The notes under the pieces: model-generated
What the model was told of the DNA's origin: nothing
The model's database searches: none
The model's input: only the letters and a program-made list of their open reading frames with translations
Shown: positions 7,141-15,813 of the stretch, piece by piece
Layout of the letters: each line of letters opens with the position of its first letter
Position numbering within the stretch: the stretch's first letter is position 1
Program-made: the position numbers and the translations under genes
Source of the DNA: a virus
Reading direction: 5' to 3' (one strand)
Virus record (IMG/VR): IMGVR_UViG_3300046656_000180
Span: 1 to 23,648 of that record
DNA: 23,648 nt

Positions 7141-7907
7141 GCTCTAGCCACGCCGTCGCCCCAAGGAAAGCCCCACCAGGCGTTCGTTTGATGACTGTGA
7201 GTGACTTTGATTGGCTCTGGGAGCAGTCAAAAAAGACTCGCTCGATATTTCTCGAGCCTGGTGACGACGATGAGAAAAGGTTCAAAGAGCTGCTCGAGGA
7301 CGCTGGAACCTTCGGCTTCATTATCGACGATGGAGCGCTCATTTTTCTGTGCGATCTCGCACCAAATAATCACGCCTTCTTCAACGGGCTCGTTTGGAAT
7401 CCAGCGCTCTATGGCCAATCCGAACGAGCTCTTGCTGTTCTACGATTTCTCTTTGAACTCTTTGGTCTGCGAAGGATGTCCGCGGTCGTGCCGGAGGATA
7501 ACGACCTAGCCAGACGGTACGTCGAGGGCTTGAACTTCAAGTACGAGGGAACGTCACGAGAGGCGATCAGGCGCGAGAATGGGCCGATCGGCCTCCATCT
7601 GTACGGGTTGCTCCGAAGGGAGGTGGACGAAGATGAGCGGGTGGAAACAGGTCCTACTGGAGCCGGTGCTCCTGGGATGGGCGGCAGCGGCCCCGTGGAT
7701 CGCGTCAGGCGTGGGCGCTTTAGCGTCGGGTCTGAGCAGCAAGAAAGGGGGACGTCAGAGTCCGGCGTACAATCAGCAAGTTCGGGCCCAGAAGGCGGGA
7801 CTGAGCCAGCTGGCCGATCAATGGATTCCGGGCGCCTCGCCGCTGGCTACCGCTGGATCAAAGGCGTACTTGGGATTGACAAACTCTGGAGGCGTGGGCC
7901 TCGGTGA
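7137..7907 (+). CDS. GNAT-family acetyltransferase with a long overlapping C-terminal tail
   Basis: The first ~165 residues have GNAT features: a beta strand (GFIIDDGALIFLC), then YGQSERALAVLRFLFELFG at the acetyl-CoA-binding helix position (92-110), a conserved-type VVPEDNDLARRYVEGLNFKYEG (118-138; N122 and the 'GF..EG' motif), and a last strand (IGLHLYGLLRREV). The substrate is unknown. GNAT genes next to tail and ejection genes recur in phages and may modify virion or host proteins (inference). The domain finishes where the next gene begins; a further ~90 codons, rich in Gly, Ser, Arg and Glu, run out of frame over that gene for 275 bp. The tail may be non-essential readthrough or real overprinted protein. 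Confidence 0.65.
   Translation: MSSSHAVAPRKAPPGVRLMTVSDFDWLWEQSKKTRSIFLEPGDDDEKRFKELLEDAGTFGFIIDDGALIFLCDLAPNNHAFFNGLVWNPALYGQSERALAVLRFLFELFGLRRMSAVVPEDNDLARRYVEGLNFKYEGTSREAIRRENGPIGLHLYGLLRREVDEDERVETGPTGAGAPGMGGSGPVDRVRRGRFSVGSEQQERGTSESGVQSASSGPEGGTEPAGRSMDSGRLAAGYRWIKGVLGIDKLWRRGPR
7618..7624 (+). promoter_or_regulatory. Ribosome binding site inside the GNAT gene
   Basis: GGGAGGT eight bases before ATG 7633. It decides the start of the internal virion protein and so the 275-bp overlap with the acetyltransferase frame. Confidence 0.6.
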
Positions 7908-8427
7908 CCTCGGTCCCCTAGGCGAGATTGCCGCAACTGGCCTCCCGGCTGATATCAGTGGCCTCGTTAAGTCGACCACCGACGTCGCCAACCGAAACAT
8001 CGGAGATCAAGCAACAGCAACCCAGGCCCAGTTCGGGCCACAGGGCGATCGATTCTCAAGTGACGCCTATCGTGGCGTTGGACTGGTCCGTGAACGTGGC
8101 GCCCAGGACCTCAACCAAACGCTCATGCAGCTCGCCTATGGGGCGGCTGAGCAGGCGGCTGGACGTCGGGTCCAGGGCTCAGAGCTCCTGATGAACTACG
8201 GCGCTTCGGCAAGACAATCGGCTCTTGCCCCGATTCTGGCGTCGTTGGGGATTCAGCCGCCAGATGTTCAGCCAGGGGCAGTCTCTCAGGCGATCGCTGC
8301 GGCCACTCCGTCACTGGCCTATGGGCTCGCCGCGAAGCCTCCAGCAGCCGCGGCGCCGGCCGCTCCTGTCACGGGTGGCGCGGCTTCGACAGGTAACTTC
8401 AAGGGCACGAAGCCCGGCAAAGGATAG
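7633..8427 (+). CDS. Internal virion protein, T7 gp14-like by position
   Basis: 264 residues. ATG 7633 (MSGWKQVLL) follows GGGAGGT at eight bases and is preferred over upstream starts. Residues about 8-32 are a hydrophobic segment (LEPVLLGWAAAAPWIASGVG), followed by a Gln/Ala-rich helical body and an Ala/Pro/Gly-rich C-terminus. T7-type internal virion protein gp14 is small, has an N-terminal hydrophobic region and is ejected first to form the outer-membrane part of the DNA conduit; this gene lies in the matching place before two larger ejection-type genes. No sequence signature proves it. The first 275 bases overlap the GNAT tail in the +1 frame. Confidence 0.55.
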   Translation: MSGWKQVLLEPVLLGWAAAAPWIASGVGALASGLSSKKGGRQSPAYNQQVRAQKAGLSQLADQWIPGASPLATAGSKAYLGLTNSGGVGLGDLGPLGEIAATGLPADISGLVKSTTDVANRNIGDQATATQAQFGPQGDRFSSDAYRGVGLVRERGAQDLNQTLMQLAYGAAEQAAGRRVQGSELLMNYGASARQSALAPILASLGIQPPDVQPGAVSQAIAAATPSLAYGLAAKPPAAAAPAAPVTGGAASTGNFKGTKPGKG

Positions 8428-8429
8428 CC

Positions 8430-9944
8430 ATGGCCGAATATGGTGGTGGAGTCCAGAGAACCCCCCTCGACACAATCGACCTTGGGAGCCAGTTGCTCCA
8501 GGCGGTCGTGGCTGGGCATCAGACCCAGATGGATCGAGAGAAGCTTAAGCTTCAGCAAGAGCAGCTCAAGCATGAGCAGAATCAGCAGGCCTTTGAGGCA
8601 TCGAAGGGATTGAACCCGGACGCGGCCGCAAAGATTCTATCGTCAATCCTCGGGCAGGCAATTCAGCCGGGTGACATTACCGTCCCCCCGGCACAGCAGG
8701 AGGCGGATCGGCTGACGGGCTATCTCAATGCCAATCCCGATGTGGCGACGGCACACAACAATCTTCTCGCAATGGGCAGTCTCTTCGGGCCGGCAGAAGC
8801 GACTGATGCCGCACGGGTGGCCTCAGGACTTCGTCTAAGTGCTGGTCAACGGGCTGAGCGTGTCGGCCAGCTTCTCGATCACTATGGGAGCCCTGCCGCT
8901 CCGGCTTGGAACGCGGCGGTTGGTCGAGAGCTTGGCGTCCGTGCCCCAAGTGGTCCAACCCTTGCTGAGAAAGGTCTCAAGCTTCAAGAGCGCCAAGTCG
9001 ACCTCGGGGGGAAGGAAGCTGAAGCGGCGAGAGTTCGAGCGCATCAGTCCGCAATCGAAGCGATCAGCGGTGGCTTTCAGCCTCTTCCGAACTCGCCGGC
9101 GGCTAAAGATCCGGCGTTGGCGAGTAAGTACGTCAGTGAACTCGTCCAGTTTGGACTTGGCAACTCCGACGTTGTCTCGCCGGAAGCGCTGACTCAGATG
9201 GTGCCGACTGAGAAGTGGGCGCAGATCTTCAAGGCGTCGGCGACTCCATCGCCCCAGCTTCAGCTCAAGATGGACATGTGGAAACATCTCGCCGGAGTCG
9301 CGGAGAAGCAGGGCGATAAGATGGACCCTGAGCTTCTCAAGATGCTCCAGCAGTACACCGTCGAAATTGACCAGGAGCTCCATCCTGACCAAGGTGGTGT
9401 GGCGCCCCAAGAAGCACCGGCAGGTGCTGGCCCGAGTCGGGTCGGTTCATTGCTCAAGAGTGGGGCCATGACCTTTGGGGGTCGCCCAGGTATGAGCGTG
9501 GAACCTCTGGTGACGGCGCTTCTCGGCCATGCGCCTGCTCCGGAGTTTCTGCAGGCCCTCGGAATCACAAGCCCGAACAAGGCGATTCAAGGGTCGATCG
9601 ACAAGGCAGTTGGCCAGCTCGGGCCGGAGCTTCTGAGTCCACGAAAGTCGCTCGGTCCGCTCTCAGATCCAGCCCTCTTTGACTCTGGAGTTGCGACGGG
9701 CACGGGGCCAAAAGCAGGACAGTTTAACGACAACATCCTACGCGGCCAGTTGCCGAAAGACAGCCTGGAGAAGTTGAAGGGCATTGTTGGAGCCTATCAG
9801 AAGGCTGGGGCATCGGCTGACGATGCCGCGAAGATGGAGCAGGACCTGGTTGATGCTCTCAAGTCAGGTGACCCAGCAATCTTCGACGAGATGGTCACTG
9901 CCGCCGTTGAAGATGTCCAAGCCCAGAAAGCGGCCAGCAAATAA
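8430..9944 (+). CDS. Internal virion protein, T7 gp15-like by position
   Basis: 504 residues, predominantly helical and Ala/Gln/Leu-rich. A coiled-coil-like segment (QMDREKLKLQQEQLKHEQNQ, about 33-52) precedes repeats of helical, Pro-broken stretches. The C-terminus (LEKLKGIVGAYQKAGASADD... onward) is helical and acidic. No enzymatic motif is visible. It follows the gp14-like gene by two bases and precedes the 1700-residue protein, reproducing the T7 gp14-15-16 order; gp15 forms a tube in the periplasm during DNA ejection. Function is inferred from order, length and composition. Confidence 0.55.
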   Translation: MAEYGGGVQRTPLDTIDLGSQLLQAVVAGHQTQMDREKLKLQQEQLKHEQNQQAFEASKGLNPDAAAKILSSILGQAIQPGDITVPPAQQEADRLTGYLNANPDVATAHNNLLAMGSLFGPAEATDAARVASGLRLSAGQRAERVGQLLDHYGSPAAPAWNAAVGRELGVRAPSGPTLAEKGLKLQERQVDLGGKEAEAARVRAHQSAIEAISGGFQPLPNSPAAKDPALASKYVSELVQFGLGNSDVVSPEALTQMVPTEKWAQIFKASATPSPQLQLKMDMWKHLAGVAEKQGDKMDPELLKMLQQYTVEIDQELHPDQGGVAPQEAPAGAGPSRVGSLLKSGAMTFGGRPGMSVEPLVTALLGHAPAPEFLQALGITSPNKAIQGSIDKAVGQLGPELLSPRKSLGPLSDPALFDSGVATGTGPKAGQFNDNILRGQLPKDSLEKLKGIVGAYQKAGASADDAAKMEQDLVDALKSGDPAIFDEMVTAAVEDVQAQKAASK

Positions 9945-9946
9945 CC

Positions 9947-12900
9947 ATGGCAACAATCGGCGAGAAGCGGAGCGCGATTCTTGAGAGGCTGAAAGCGACC
10001 TCGACGCAGTCGGAGGGTCGCCCGCCTCTGTCATCGCTGCCCGATCAAGGACCTATCGAGGCATTTGGGACGGGGTTTGCGCGCCAGGCAACGGCCCCTC
10101 TCGATGTGCTCGGTCTTGCGGTAGAGCCGGCGTACGGACCCAAGGGACCTGGCGTGGCTGGAACCTTGGGCGAGCTCGCCGGCTCTATCGCTCCCTATCT
10201 GGCGGTTGAAGCGGCCCTCGCAAAGTTCATCCCATTGCTCCGAGCAAGGAACTTGCTCACCTCGGCGCTGAGGACTGGGACGACATTCGGGGCCGTGGAC
10301 TTCGGGCGCAAGCCCCAACCCGGTGATACCCGTGCCCGCAATGCGGTCGAAGGGGCGATGTCTGGAGCGATCTTTGGCTCCTTCCTGGCTCCGACATTGG
10401 GACCGACAGGCGAGGTGATCTCAGAGGCTTCGGTCCCCAAGGCGATGCTTGGAGGCGCTCTGTCCTCGGTCGTTCCTGCGACCGTCGGTGGGCATCCAAA
10501 CGCCCCCGTCAATTTCACCGGCAACCAAGTCCTGGACTCAGCGATCTTCAACGCGGCCCTTGCTGGCGCCTTCCAGAAGCTTGGTCAGTACATCCCGAGT
10601 GGCGAGACGGAACCCAAGCCGCCGACCGCGGATGCGGCGCCCAAGGGACCGATTACGGACCCCAGGCGGTTGCTCAGGCCGAGGACATTTTATCAGCCTC
10701 CAAGTCCGACGGAGACGGGTGGTCCAGTTATTGACATTGGGCCGGCTCCGACACCATCAGCGCCGATCAACCCACTCGACCAGGTTGTGGAGCCGAACAA
10801 GGCGCCATTCATCTTTGCGCCCGGTGCGGACTCGGCAGAGCTTCAGTCAGCTCGGGCCGGGTTGAACCAAGCCCTTGCTTCGCGACCACAAGTCGTCCCA
10901 CCCAGCTCCACCCTCGACCTTGCGGCTACGATCAAGGATGCGAGAAGGGGACAGGCGCCTCTTCCAAGGCTCCGTGACCTCAACCCACCCGAGCAACTCG
11001 CTCTTCCTGGTGGCGCCCCAGACCTCATGCCGATGCAACCGGGACCGGCGTCGGAGTTCGTCCAGCCTGGGGCGATTGCGGAGAAACTCGCAAATCATGG
11101 AGTCAAGCTCGCTCCTGCCGTTCCTGTAGTCAAGGTCGAGAATCTTGACCCGCTGTCTGGTGAGCATTCAGGCGAGTGGATGGCCGTAATCAAGTCTGGT
11201 CAGCCCGTCAATCTTATTCGCGGGCTGAGCAAGGAAGAACTTGACATCTCGGCTAAGCAACAGTTCATGCAGTCGCGATTTGGTGGGCCCAATGATCGGC
11301 ACCAGGTAACATCTCGCTCAGAGCCTGTAACCTATGCCACTCCCGATGCGAGGACAGCAGTAAACTTTGGCGACTACTTTGTCGTCTTTGACGGTCAGGG
11401 TTTGCCAGTCCATTCCGGCTATGCCGCTAAGGGTGGCTATCTGACAAAGCTTCCCGATGCCCTTGACGAGTCAGCAGCGGTCGCTATCCATGGCCCAATT
11501 CCCTGGGACCGCGTTAAGTTCCTTGGCAAGTGGACTGACAACGGCAAGAACTTTGACGTCATCCCGTTAACCGAGGCGTACTCCATTCCACGGGCCACAG
11601 GAGCGAAGACTGCAAGAGTTTCCCCCGTCGATCCTGGCCAACTCGTCCAGCTTGTTCGCTCCTCGGATGAACAAGCAGTCCTCGACAACCTCGCCGGAGA
11701 GATTCGGTCAGGCGCCAAGGTCAAGAAAGGTCGAGTCATCGCCCTCGAACCTGACACAGCGGATTCGTTCAGGGCGAAGTTCGTGGAGGGTGGCGCTATT
11801 CCTGGCTTCGACCCTGACACGGGAGCGATCAACACGGCAGGGTTGAGCCATGAGAATCTGGCTGAGCTCATCACCCTCGCCGAGGACTCAGGCGATCAGG
11901 AGCTTATCCAGTCGCTCGAACGAACGAAGGCAGGTCTTGGTGGCAAGGGCAAGAAGATGGGAGTCGTCCGAGAGCGTCTTGTCCCACAGACGCGTCGCGA
12001 GATCGTGGCTGGGAACATCGCAGACTTGGCGGCAGATGCCAAGCCGACGGCTGAAGAAGTGATGCTCGCAGCCGAGTCGAATACGACCCTTGATGAGGCC
12101 GCGGATGCTGGGGGACGGGCGATCGCAGAGCTGGAGACTGGTGAACCTCCCGAGAGTCTGAGGACGGCCAAGAGCAAGAAGTTCGTCGATGACTTGGCTA
12201 AGGTCAAGCAGGGTCGGAGTGGAGACATCTACAGCTACGGCAACTTGATCAAGGCGATGAAGGACCTTGGCACGCCAATCGTTGGCTCTCAGGGTGAAGG
12301 CTTCAGGGTTGCCATGCCAGATAAGACCATCGTCACCCTGTCCAAGGATGAGGTGATTGCCAGGGTCACCGCCTCGCTCCCCCCGACGGATGCGGTGCCG
12401 GTGTTCCAGGGGCAAGATTTGCCTCCGATTGCTCAGCCTTGGAAGGAAGAGCAGCTTCATCTACCTGGAGTCAAGGCGGTCGCGGAGCCGGCGCTGGGGT
12501 ATGTCAAGCCGATTCCAGAGCCCTCTGCGGACGTGGTGATCCAGTCGGCCGAGAGAGAAGCTGGGATCAATAAGCCACCGACTCCACCGGTAACGCCACC
12601 CGCCCAGAACTATGGTGGCAAGCCATCGACGGTTGAGCTTAAGCCGACCAACAAGAATATCGACGCCTTCAACAAGGAGCGGGGTATCGAGCGGGTTGCC
12701 AAGCGTCTCTCGAATAAGATGAAGGCCCCATACGTTAAAGGGGAAGCGGCAGCCAAGGCGATCGAAGTCGACGATACTCCAAATGGCGTTATCCTGACCG
12801 ATCACGTGTCGGGCAAGGTGACCAAGGTCAAGAACATGGCCGAAGCGGCCAAGGTCATCAGCTCGAACACGAACAATGAAGGGCCGATGAGGTCGGACGA

Positions 12901-15049
12901 GGAGCTCCGCTCGATCTTCCGGCGCCGATTCGCTGGGGCGGACAGCGCGAAGTATCGGAACAACATTAAGAAGAAGTATGCGCTCTACGCCGAATATTTC
13001 CCCAAGCCAGGTGAGATCTTGAGGGCGGGCGAGACGCCCCTGAACTCGCTAGACGGTCTGATCAATTCGCGAGTCCCTCCAACAGTGGACCTGACACCCG
13101 TTGAGGCCGGTTCTGGTGGGAGATTAACTCTCCCCCCGGACCAGGTCCCGGTCCCACCCCGTGGTGGGCCTCCGATTGATCCGCCGACAGAGTGGTCGAA
13201 GCTGTGGTGGGAGTCGATGTCGAGATACTGGACGGGGATGAAGCAATGGTCGCTCAACGTCCAGGGCAAGACGAAGGGCCAGATTGCGGCGTACGATACC
13301 GTGTTCTCTCCGCTCTTCGATGGAGTGACGAAGTTTCAGAATGCGCGGGATCAGTATCTTGAGTGGCTTGTCCCGTCGATTAAGGCGACGAAGGGTAAGG
13401 CGGCCGGTGAGAGGATCACGCGCTATATGGAGGCCCCGGACAAGGCCGCGGCTATCCGTGACTTCGGTATCTCGCCTAAAGAGGTCCAGGTCGCGCAACT
13501 CTATCGGACGAAGCTCGATCAAGCCTTCAAGGACTTTGGCTACGAAAACGAAGTTCCGTACGTCCAGAACTACATGACGTGGCGCCGTGAGAATCCGCAG
13601 TATACTCCGGCGCAGGCGCTTGACACTTACTGGAAAGGTCGGGCGAAGCCAAAGAGCTATGCGACCATCTCCGAACTCGAACGCGAGACGAATGGCGACT
13701 GGGCCCGCGAGATGGATGCGCATAAGATCGTGAACGAGTACTTCTTCCGAGGGCTGAGGAAGCAACACTTGTCTGCCCCCCATGCCGCCGCGGTTGACTA
13801 TGTCAACTCGCTCAAGCCGGCCCCAGGCTACCAGCCCGTCGTCCAGCACATGGCTGACTTCGTCAACTACTCCTGGGGCTCCTCGGAGATGAGCCGACGG
13901 GCGCTCGACACATTCTTCAAGGGCGCCCTCGATACCCTTGGTGTCAAGCACGCTCACGAGACCCGAGACGATCTCATCACGATCATGCAACAGCTCAACA
14001 CCAGCGCCCTCATGGGCTGGAGGGCTCCTCTTGTCATCCGCAACGGCTTCCAAATCTTCTTCGCATATCCCATGCTCGGTGAGAAGTACTTCGGCATCGG
14101 GATGAAAGAAGCCTTGTCGAAGGAGGGGCAGGCAAGAGCTCGAGCGGCCTTCGGTATCGTCGGAGGTCCCCCAGTACCGGGTGCCGACGAGATGTACAGT
14201 ATGACGGGTATGCTCGGCAAGATCACTCGGTCAGGGTTGGCTGGATACGCGGGAGTTGACGACTTCACTCGGATCGTGGCGTACCTTGGAACGCGGGCGA
14301 AGGTCATGGATGCGGCCATCGCGTACCGTGGGCATGGGAACATTGCGAAGTTCGCGGAGGATGCCGAGCTCTTGAGCATGTTCCATCCCGTCGAAGCCCA
14401 GGCGATTACGAAGTTGGCCCAGTCGGGGAACTCGGTGGCGGCGGCAGATAGAGCAGGCTACCTGATGCAGCAGAATACGAACTTCATTTACGGAACGGCG
14501 AATAACCCTGCGGCGTTCCGTGGCGTGGCTGGTCGGCTCTTCGGCCAGTTCGGCGTCTGGCCGACTTCGTATATTCAGTACGCTCGGTACATCTCACAGT
14601 TCGGAACGACCGCCCAGCGGGGCGACAAGATCGCGAGGTTCCTGGCGATGAACACCGCCTTCGGGGCCGCAGGGACTCTGCTCGGGGTGAATACCTGGAA
14701 GTGGCTGATGTTTGGCCCGCTCGTATTCACTGGGGGTCCCATGGCCCAGACCGCCTTGGATGCCGCTAAGGTGGCGTCCAACTTTGTTCAGGGTCGTAAG
14801 GACCCAGAGGCGGAGCTGGCGGCTTCGAGGCTGAAGAACACGGTGCCGACGCTCATCGTTCCTGGGGCGATGGCGCTGAAGGATATTGAGGGCACGTTGA
14901 AAGAAGCTCCGCATGGTGCTCAAGCCGTTCTCACTCGGGCTCTTCTAGGGCAGGCACCTCAAGGTGCCCCACCGTCTCTCTTGCCGCCCGGAGCTCGACG
15001 TCAAGCGATTGCTGAAGCAATTCGACGTCGGCAGAGGCCAGGTCAATAG
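9947..15049 (+). CDS. Very large internal virion / ejection protein (T7 gp16-like by position)
   Basis: 1700 residues, multi-domain. (a) Residues 60-190: hydrophobic, Gly/Ala-rich helices (GELAGSIAPYLAVEAALAKF; EGAMSGAIFGSFLAPTLGP), likely membrane-active. (b) About 190-380: Pro-rich linker. (c) About 384-545: a compact alpha/beta domain with LIRGLSKEEL, YATPDARTAVNFGDYFVVFD and ESAAVAIHGPIPWDRVKFLG, of uncertain class. (d) About 560-1080: charged helical and linker regions. (e) About 1085-1560: large helical domain with WRAPLVIRNGFQIFFAYP and FGQFGVWPTSYIQYARYISQ, resembling the C-terminal region of polyvalent phage ejection proteins. (f) A hydrophobic stretch near 1560-1600 (FLAMNTAFGAAGTLLG). 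I see no lytic transglycosylase motif like the one in T7 gp16. Its last 119 bp overlap a gene on the other strand. Confidence 0.65.
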   Translation: MATIGEKRSAILERLKATSTQSEGRPPLSSLPDQGPIEAFGTGFARQATAPLDVLGLAVEPAYGPKGPGVAGTLGELAGSIAPYLAVEAALAKFIPLLRARNLLTSALRTGTTFGAVDFGRKPQPGDTRARNAVEGAMSGAIFGSFLAPTLGPTGEVISEASVPKAMLGGALSSVVPATVGGHPNAPVNFTGNQVLDSAIFNAALAGAFQKLGQYIPSGETEPKPPTADAAPKGPITDPRRLLRPRTFYQPPSPTETGGPVIDIGPAPTPSAPINPLDQVVEPNKAPFIFAPGADSAELQSARAGLNQALASRPQVVPPSSTLDLAATIKDARRGQAPLPRLRDLNPPEQLALPGGAPDLMPMQPGPASEFVQPGAIAEKLANHGVKLAPAVPVVKVENLDPLSGEHSGEWMAVIKSGQPVNLIRGLSKEELDISAKQQFMQSRFGGPNDRHQVTSRSEPVTYATPDARTAVNFGDYFVVFDGQGLPVHSGYAAKGGYLTKLPDALDESAAVAIHGPIPWDRVKFLGKWTDNGKNFDVIPLTEAYSIPRATGAKTARVSPVDPGQLVQLVRSSDEQAVLDNLAGEIRSGAKVKKGRVIALEPDTADSFRAKFVEGGAIPGFDPDTGAINTAGLSHENLAELITLAEDSGDQELIQSLERTKAGLGGKGKKMGVVRERLVPQTRREIVAGNIADLAADAKPTAEEVMLAAESNTTLDEAADAGGRAIAELETGEPPESLRTAKSKKFVDDLAKVKQGRSGDIYSYGNLIKAMKDLGTPIVGSQGEGFRVAMPDKTIVTLSKDEVIARVTASLPPTDAVPVFQGQDLPPIAQPWKEEQLHLPGVKAVAEPALGYVKPIPEPSADVVIQSAEREAGINKPPTPPVTPPAQNYGGKPSTVELKPTNKNIDAFNKERGIERVAKRLSNKMKAPYVKGEAAAKAIEVDDTPNGVILTDHVSGKVTKVKNMAEAAKVISSNTNNEGPMRSDEELRSIFRRRFAGADSAKYRNNIKKKYALYAEYFPKPGEILRAGETPLNSLDGLINSRVPPTVDLTPVEAGSGGRLTLPPDQVPVPPRGGPPIDPPTEWSKLWWESMSRYWTGMKQWSLNVQGKTKGQIAAYDTVFSPLFDGVTKFQNARDQYLEWLVPSIKATKGKAAGERITRYMEAPDKAAAIRDFGISPKEVQVAQLYRTKLDQAFKDFGYENEVPYVQNYMTWRRENPQYTPAQALDTYWKGRAKPKSYATISELERETNGDWAREMDAHKIVNEYFFRGLRKQHLSAPHAAAVDYVNSLKPAPGYQPVVQHMADFVNYSWGSSEMSRRALDTFFKGALDTLGVKHAHETRDDLITIMQQLNTSALMGWRAPLVIRNGFQIFFAYPMLGEKYFGIGMKEALSKEGQARARAAFGIVGGPPVPGADEMYSMTGMLGKITRSGLAGYAGVDDFTRIVAYLGTRAKVMDAAIAYRGHGNIAKFAEDAELLSMFHPVEAQAITKLAQSGNSVAAADRAGYLMQQNTNFIYGTANNPAAFRGVAGRLFGQFGVWPTSYIQYARYISQFGTTAQRGDKIARFLAMNTAFGAAGTLLGVNTWKWLMFGPLVFTGGPMAQTALDAAKVASNFVQGRKDPEAELAASRLKNTVPTLIVPGAMALKDIEGTLKEAPHGAQAVLTRALLGQAPQGAPPSLLPPGARRQAIAEAIRRRQRPGQ

Positions 15050-15395
15050 CCACTTCGTATGGCTCGTGGTTCCCATTGACGGCATGGAGAACGGGCAGAC
15101 GGCCTATGCGATAGCCCCCCTTGATAACAAGTGGCTTCGCCTGATAGTGGAAGATGTCGAGGGGAAATGGAATGATAAGGCTCTCAAGCCGAGCTTCGGC
15201 AATGTCGAGGTGCTGAGTCATTCGCTCATCAAACGGGTCGACGACGATGATTGAGCGCCGAAAGATGACTCGGGAGTCGTCGAAGTTGCTTTCATGGTTC
15301 ATCGAGTAGACATCGACCATTCTGGTCACCCGTCTTAGTTGCCCTGTCACGGCCCGCTTAAAGACTTGGCCGAGTCCTAAATCGACGTACTTCAC
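14931..15395 (-). CDS. Hypothetical protein ending the early operon, overlapping the late module
   Basis: 154 residues, family not recognised. The GTG start (15395) overlaps the upstream stop as GTGA and has AAGGAG shortly before, so translation looks real. The first ~110 residues mix beta and helix (VIFRRSIIVVDPFDERM; SLIIPFPLDIFHY; AKPLVIKGGYRIGRLPVL); the last 40 are an acidic helix (ASADVELLQQSLDVELRAARE). This final part is read from DNA that also encodes the end of the large ejection protein on the + strand (14931-15049), so neither transcript can end between the two genes. It could instead end functionally earlier, but no earlier in-frame stop exists. Confidence 0.6.
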   Translation of the reverse strand: MKYVDLGLGQVFKRAVTGQLRRVTRMVDVYSMNHESNFDDSRVIFRRSIIVVDPFDERMTQHLDIAEARLESLIIPFPLDIFHYQAKPLVIKGGYRIGRLPVLHAVNGNHEPYEVAIDLASADVELLQQSLDVELRAARETVGHLEVPALEEPE

Positions 15396-15655
15396 GGCTT
15401 CTCCTTCTCCAGTTTGTCGATCACACTGCTCACGATGTTCGGATCGAGGCGGGACTTTGAGTGCCTCGTTCCCCCATGCGGTCGCCTCTTGATCTCCCAG
15501 CGGTCAAGGGCGTATCGCACGACCCAGGTTGAACAGCCAACCTCGTCCGCGATCTCCTGCATGGTCCAACCGTCCTCGGTGTACTTCTGCGTAAGGAATT
15601 GCTTGGGCGTCGCAAAGCCCCGTTCCTGGGCGATGAGGAACCAATCGTATGCCAT
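15392..15655 (-). CDS. Helix-turn-helix DNA-binding protein
   Basis: 87 residues. Residues about 29-52 (GWTMQEIADEVGCSTWVVRY) form a clear helix-turn-helix: T-x-QEIAdevG-C-S-x-W-V-V-R-Y, followed by a basic stretch (KRRPHGGTRHSKSR) suited to DNA backbone contact. Phage proteins of this kind are small regulators, or homing/terminase-like HTH parts. Start ATG 15655 shares a base with the upstream stop (TAATG). Being near the end of the early operon, it might control late transcription; the target is unknown. A different role, such as DNA packaging, cannot be excluded. Confidence 0.65.
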   Translation of the reverse strand: MAYDWFLIAQERGFATPKQFLTQKYTEDGWTMQEIADEVGCSTWVVRYALDRWEIKRRPHGGTRHSKSRLDPNIVSSVIDKLEKEKP

Positions 15656-15813
15656 TAAACCCTCGCGAAGAGATGCCAGTCCGCATGGGTCTCAGCGGCG
15701 CCTGGGAGTAGGAGACTTCCACAACGTGGACAGACGACGAATGAGACAATGTGCGTCGATTCGACATCGACCCAGACCCGCACTTTCTTCCAGGTGTCAG
15801 TTTGAACGCTCAT
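15655..15813 (-). CDS. C2H2-type zinc-finger mini-protein (52 residues)
   Basis: Below the usual length cutoff for ORF finding, but well supported. ATG 15813 overlaps the stop of the upstream ATPase gene (ATGA) behind a GGAGA-type site, and its TAA (15655-15657) overlaps the next ATG (TAATG), so it fills the gap between two genes exactly. The 52-residue product has C28-x2-C31-x11-H43-x3-H47 (CPRCGSLLLPGAAETHADWH), a near-classical C2H2 zinc finger, after a beta-like N-terminus (KKVRVWVDVESTHIVSFVV). Phages carry such mini zinc fingers with unknown targets; DNA, RNA or protein binding are all possible. Confidence 0.7.
   Translation of the reverse strand: MSVQTDTWKKVRVWVDVESTHIVSFVVCPRCGSLLLPGAAETHADWHLFARV

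Noticed and set aside
13124-14053. 309-codon open frame on the - strand within the large ejection gene
   Set aside because: Arg/Leu/Val-rich antisense shadow; it has no coupling to neighbouring - strand genes and lies in the best-conserved-looking part of the ejection protein.
14953-14968. Hairpin GGCACC-TCAA-GGTGCC near the convergent gene ends
   Set aside because: Only 6 bp, inside coding sequence of both strands, with no T-run on either side; too weak to call a bidirectional terminator.
14997-15029. Palindromic arrangement with GACGTC at both ends and ATTGC-TGAA-GCAAT in the middle
   Set aside because: The arms do not pair continuously, and the DNA is coding on both strands; it is explained by Arg/Ala codons, although an operator cannot be excluded.
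14964-15254. 96-codon + strand frame after the large ejection gene
   Set aside because: Mirrors the - strand 154-residue gene, which has GTGA coupling and AAGGAG; this one has neither.
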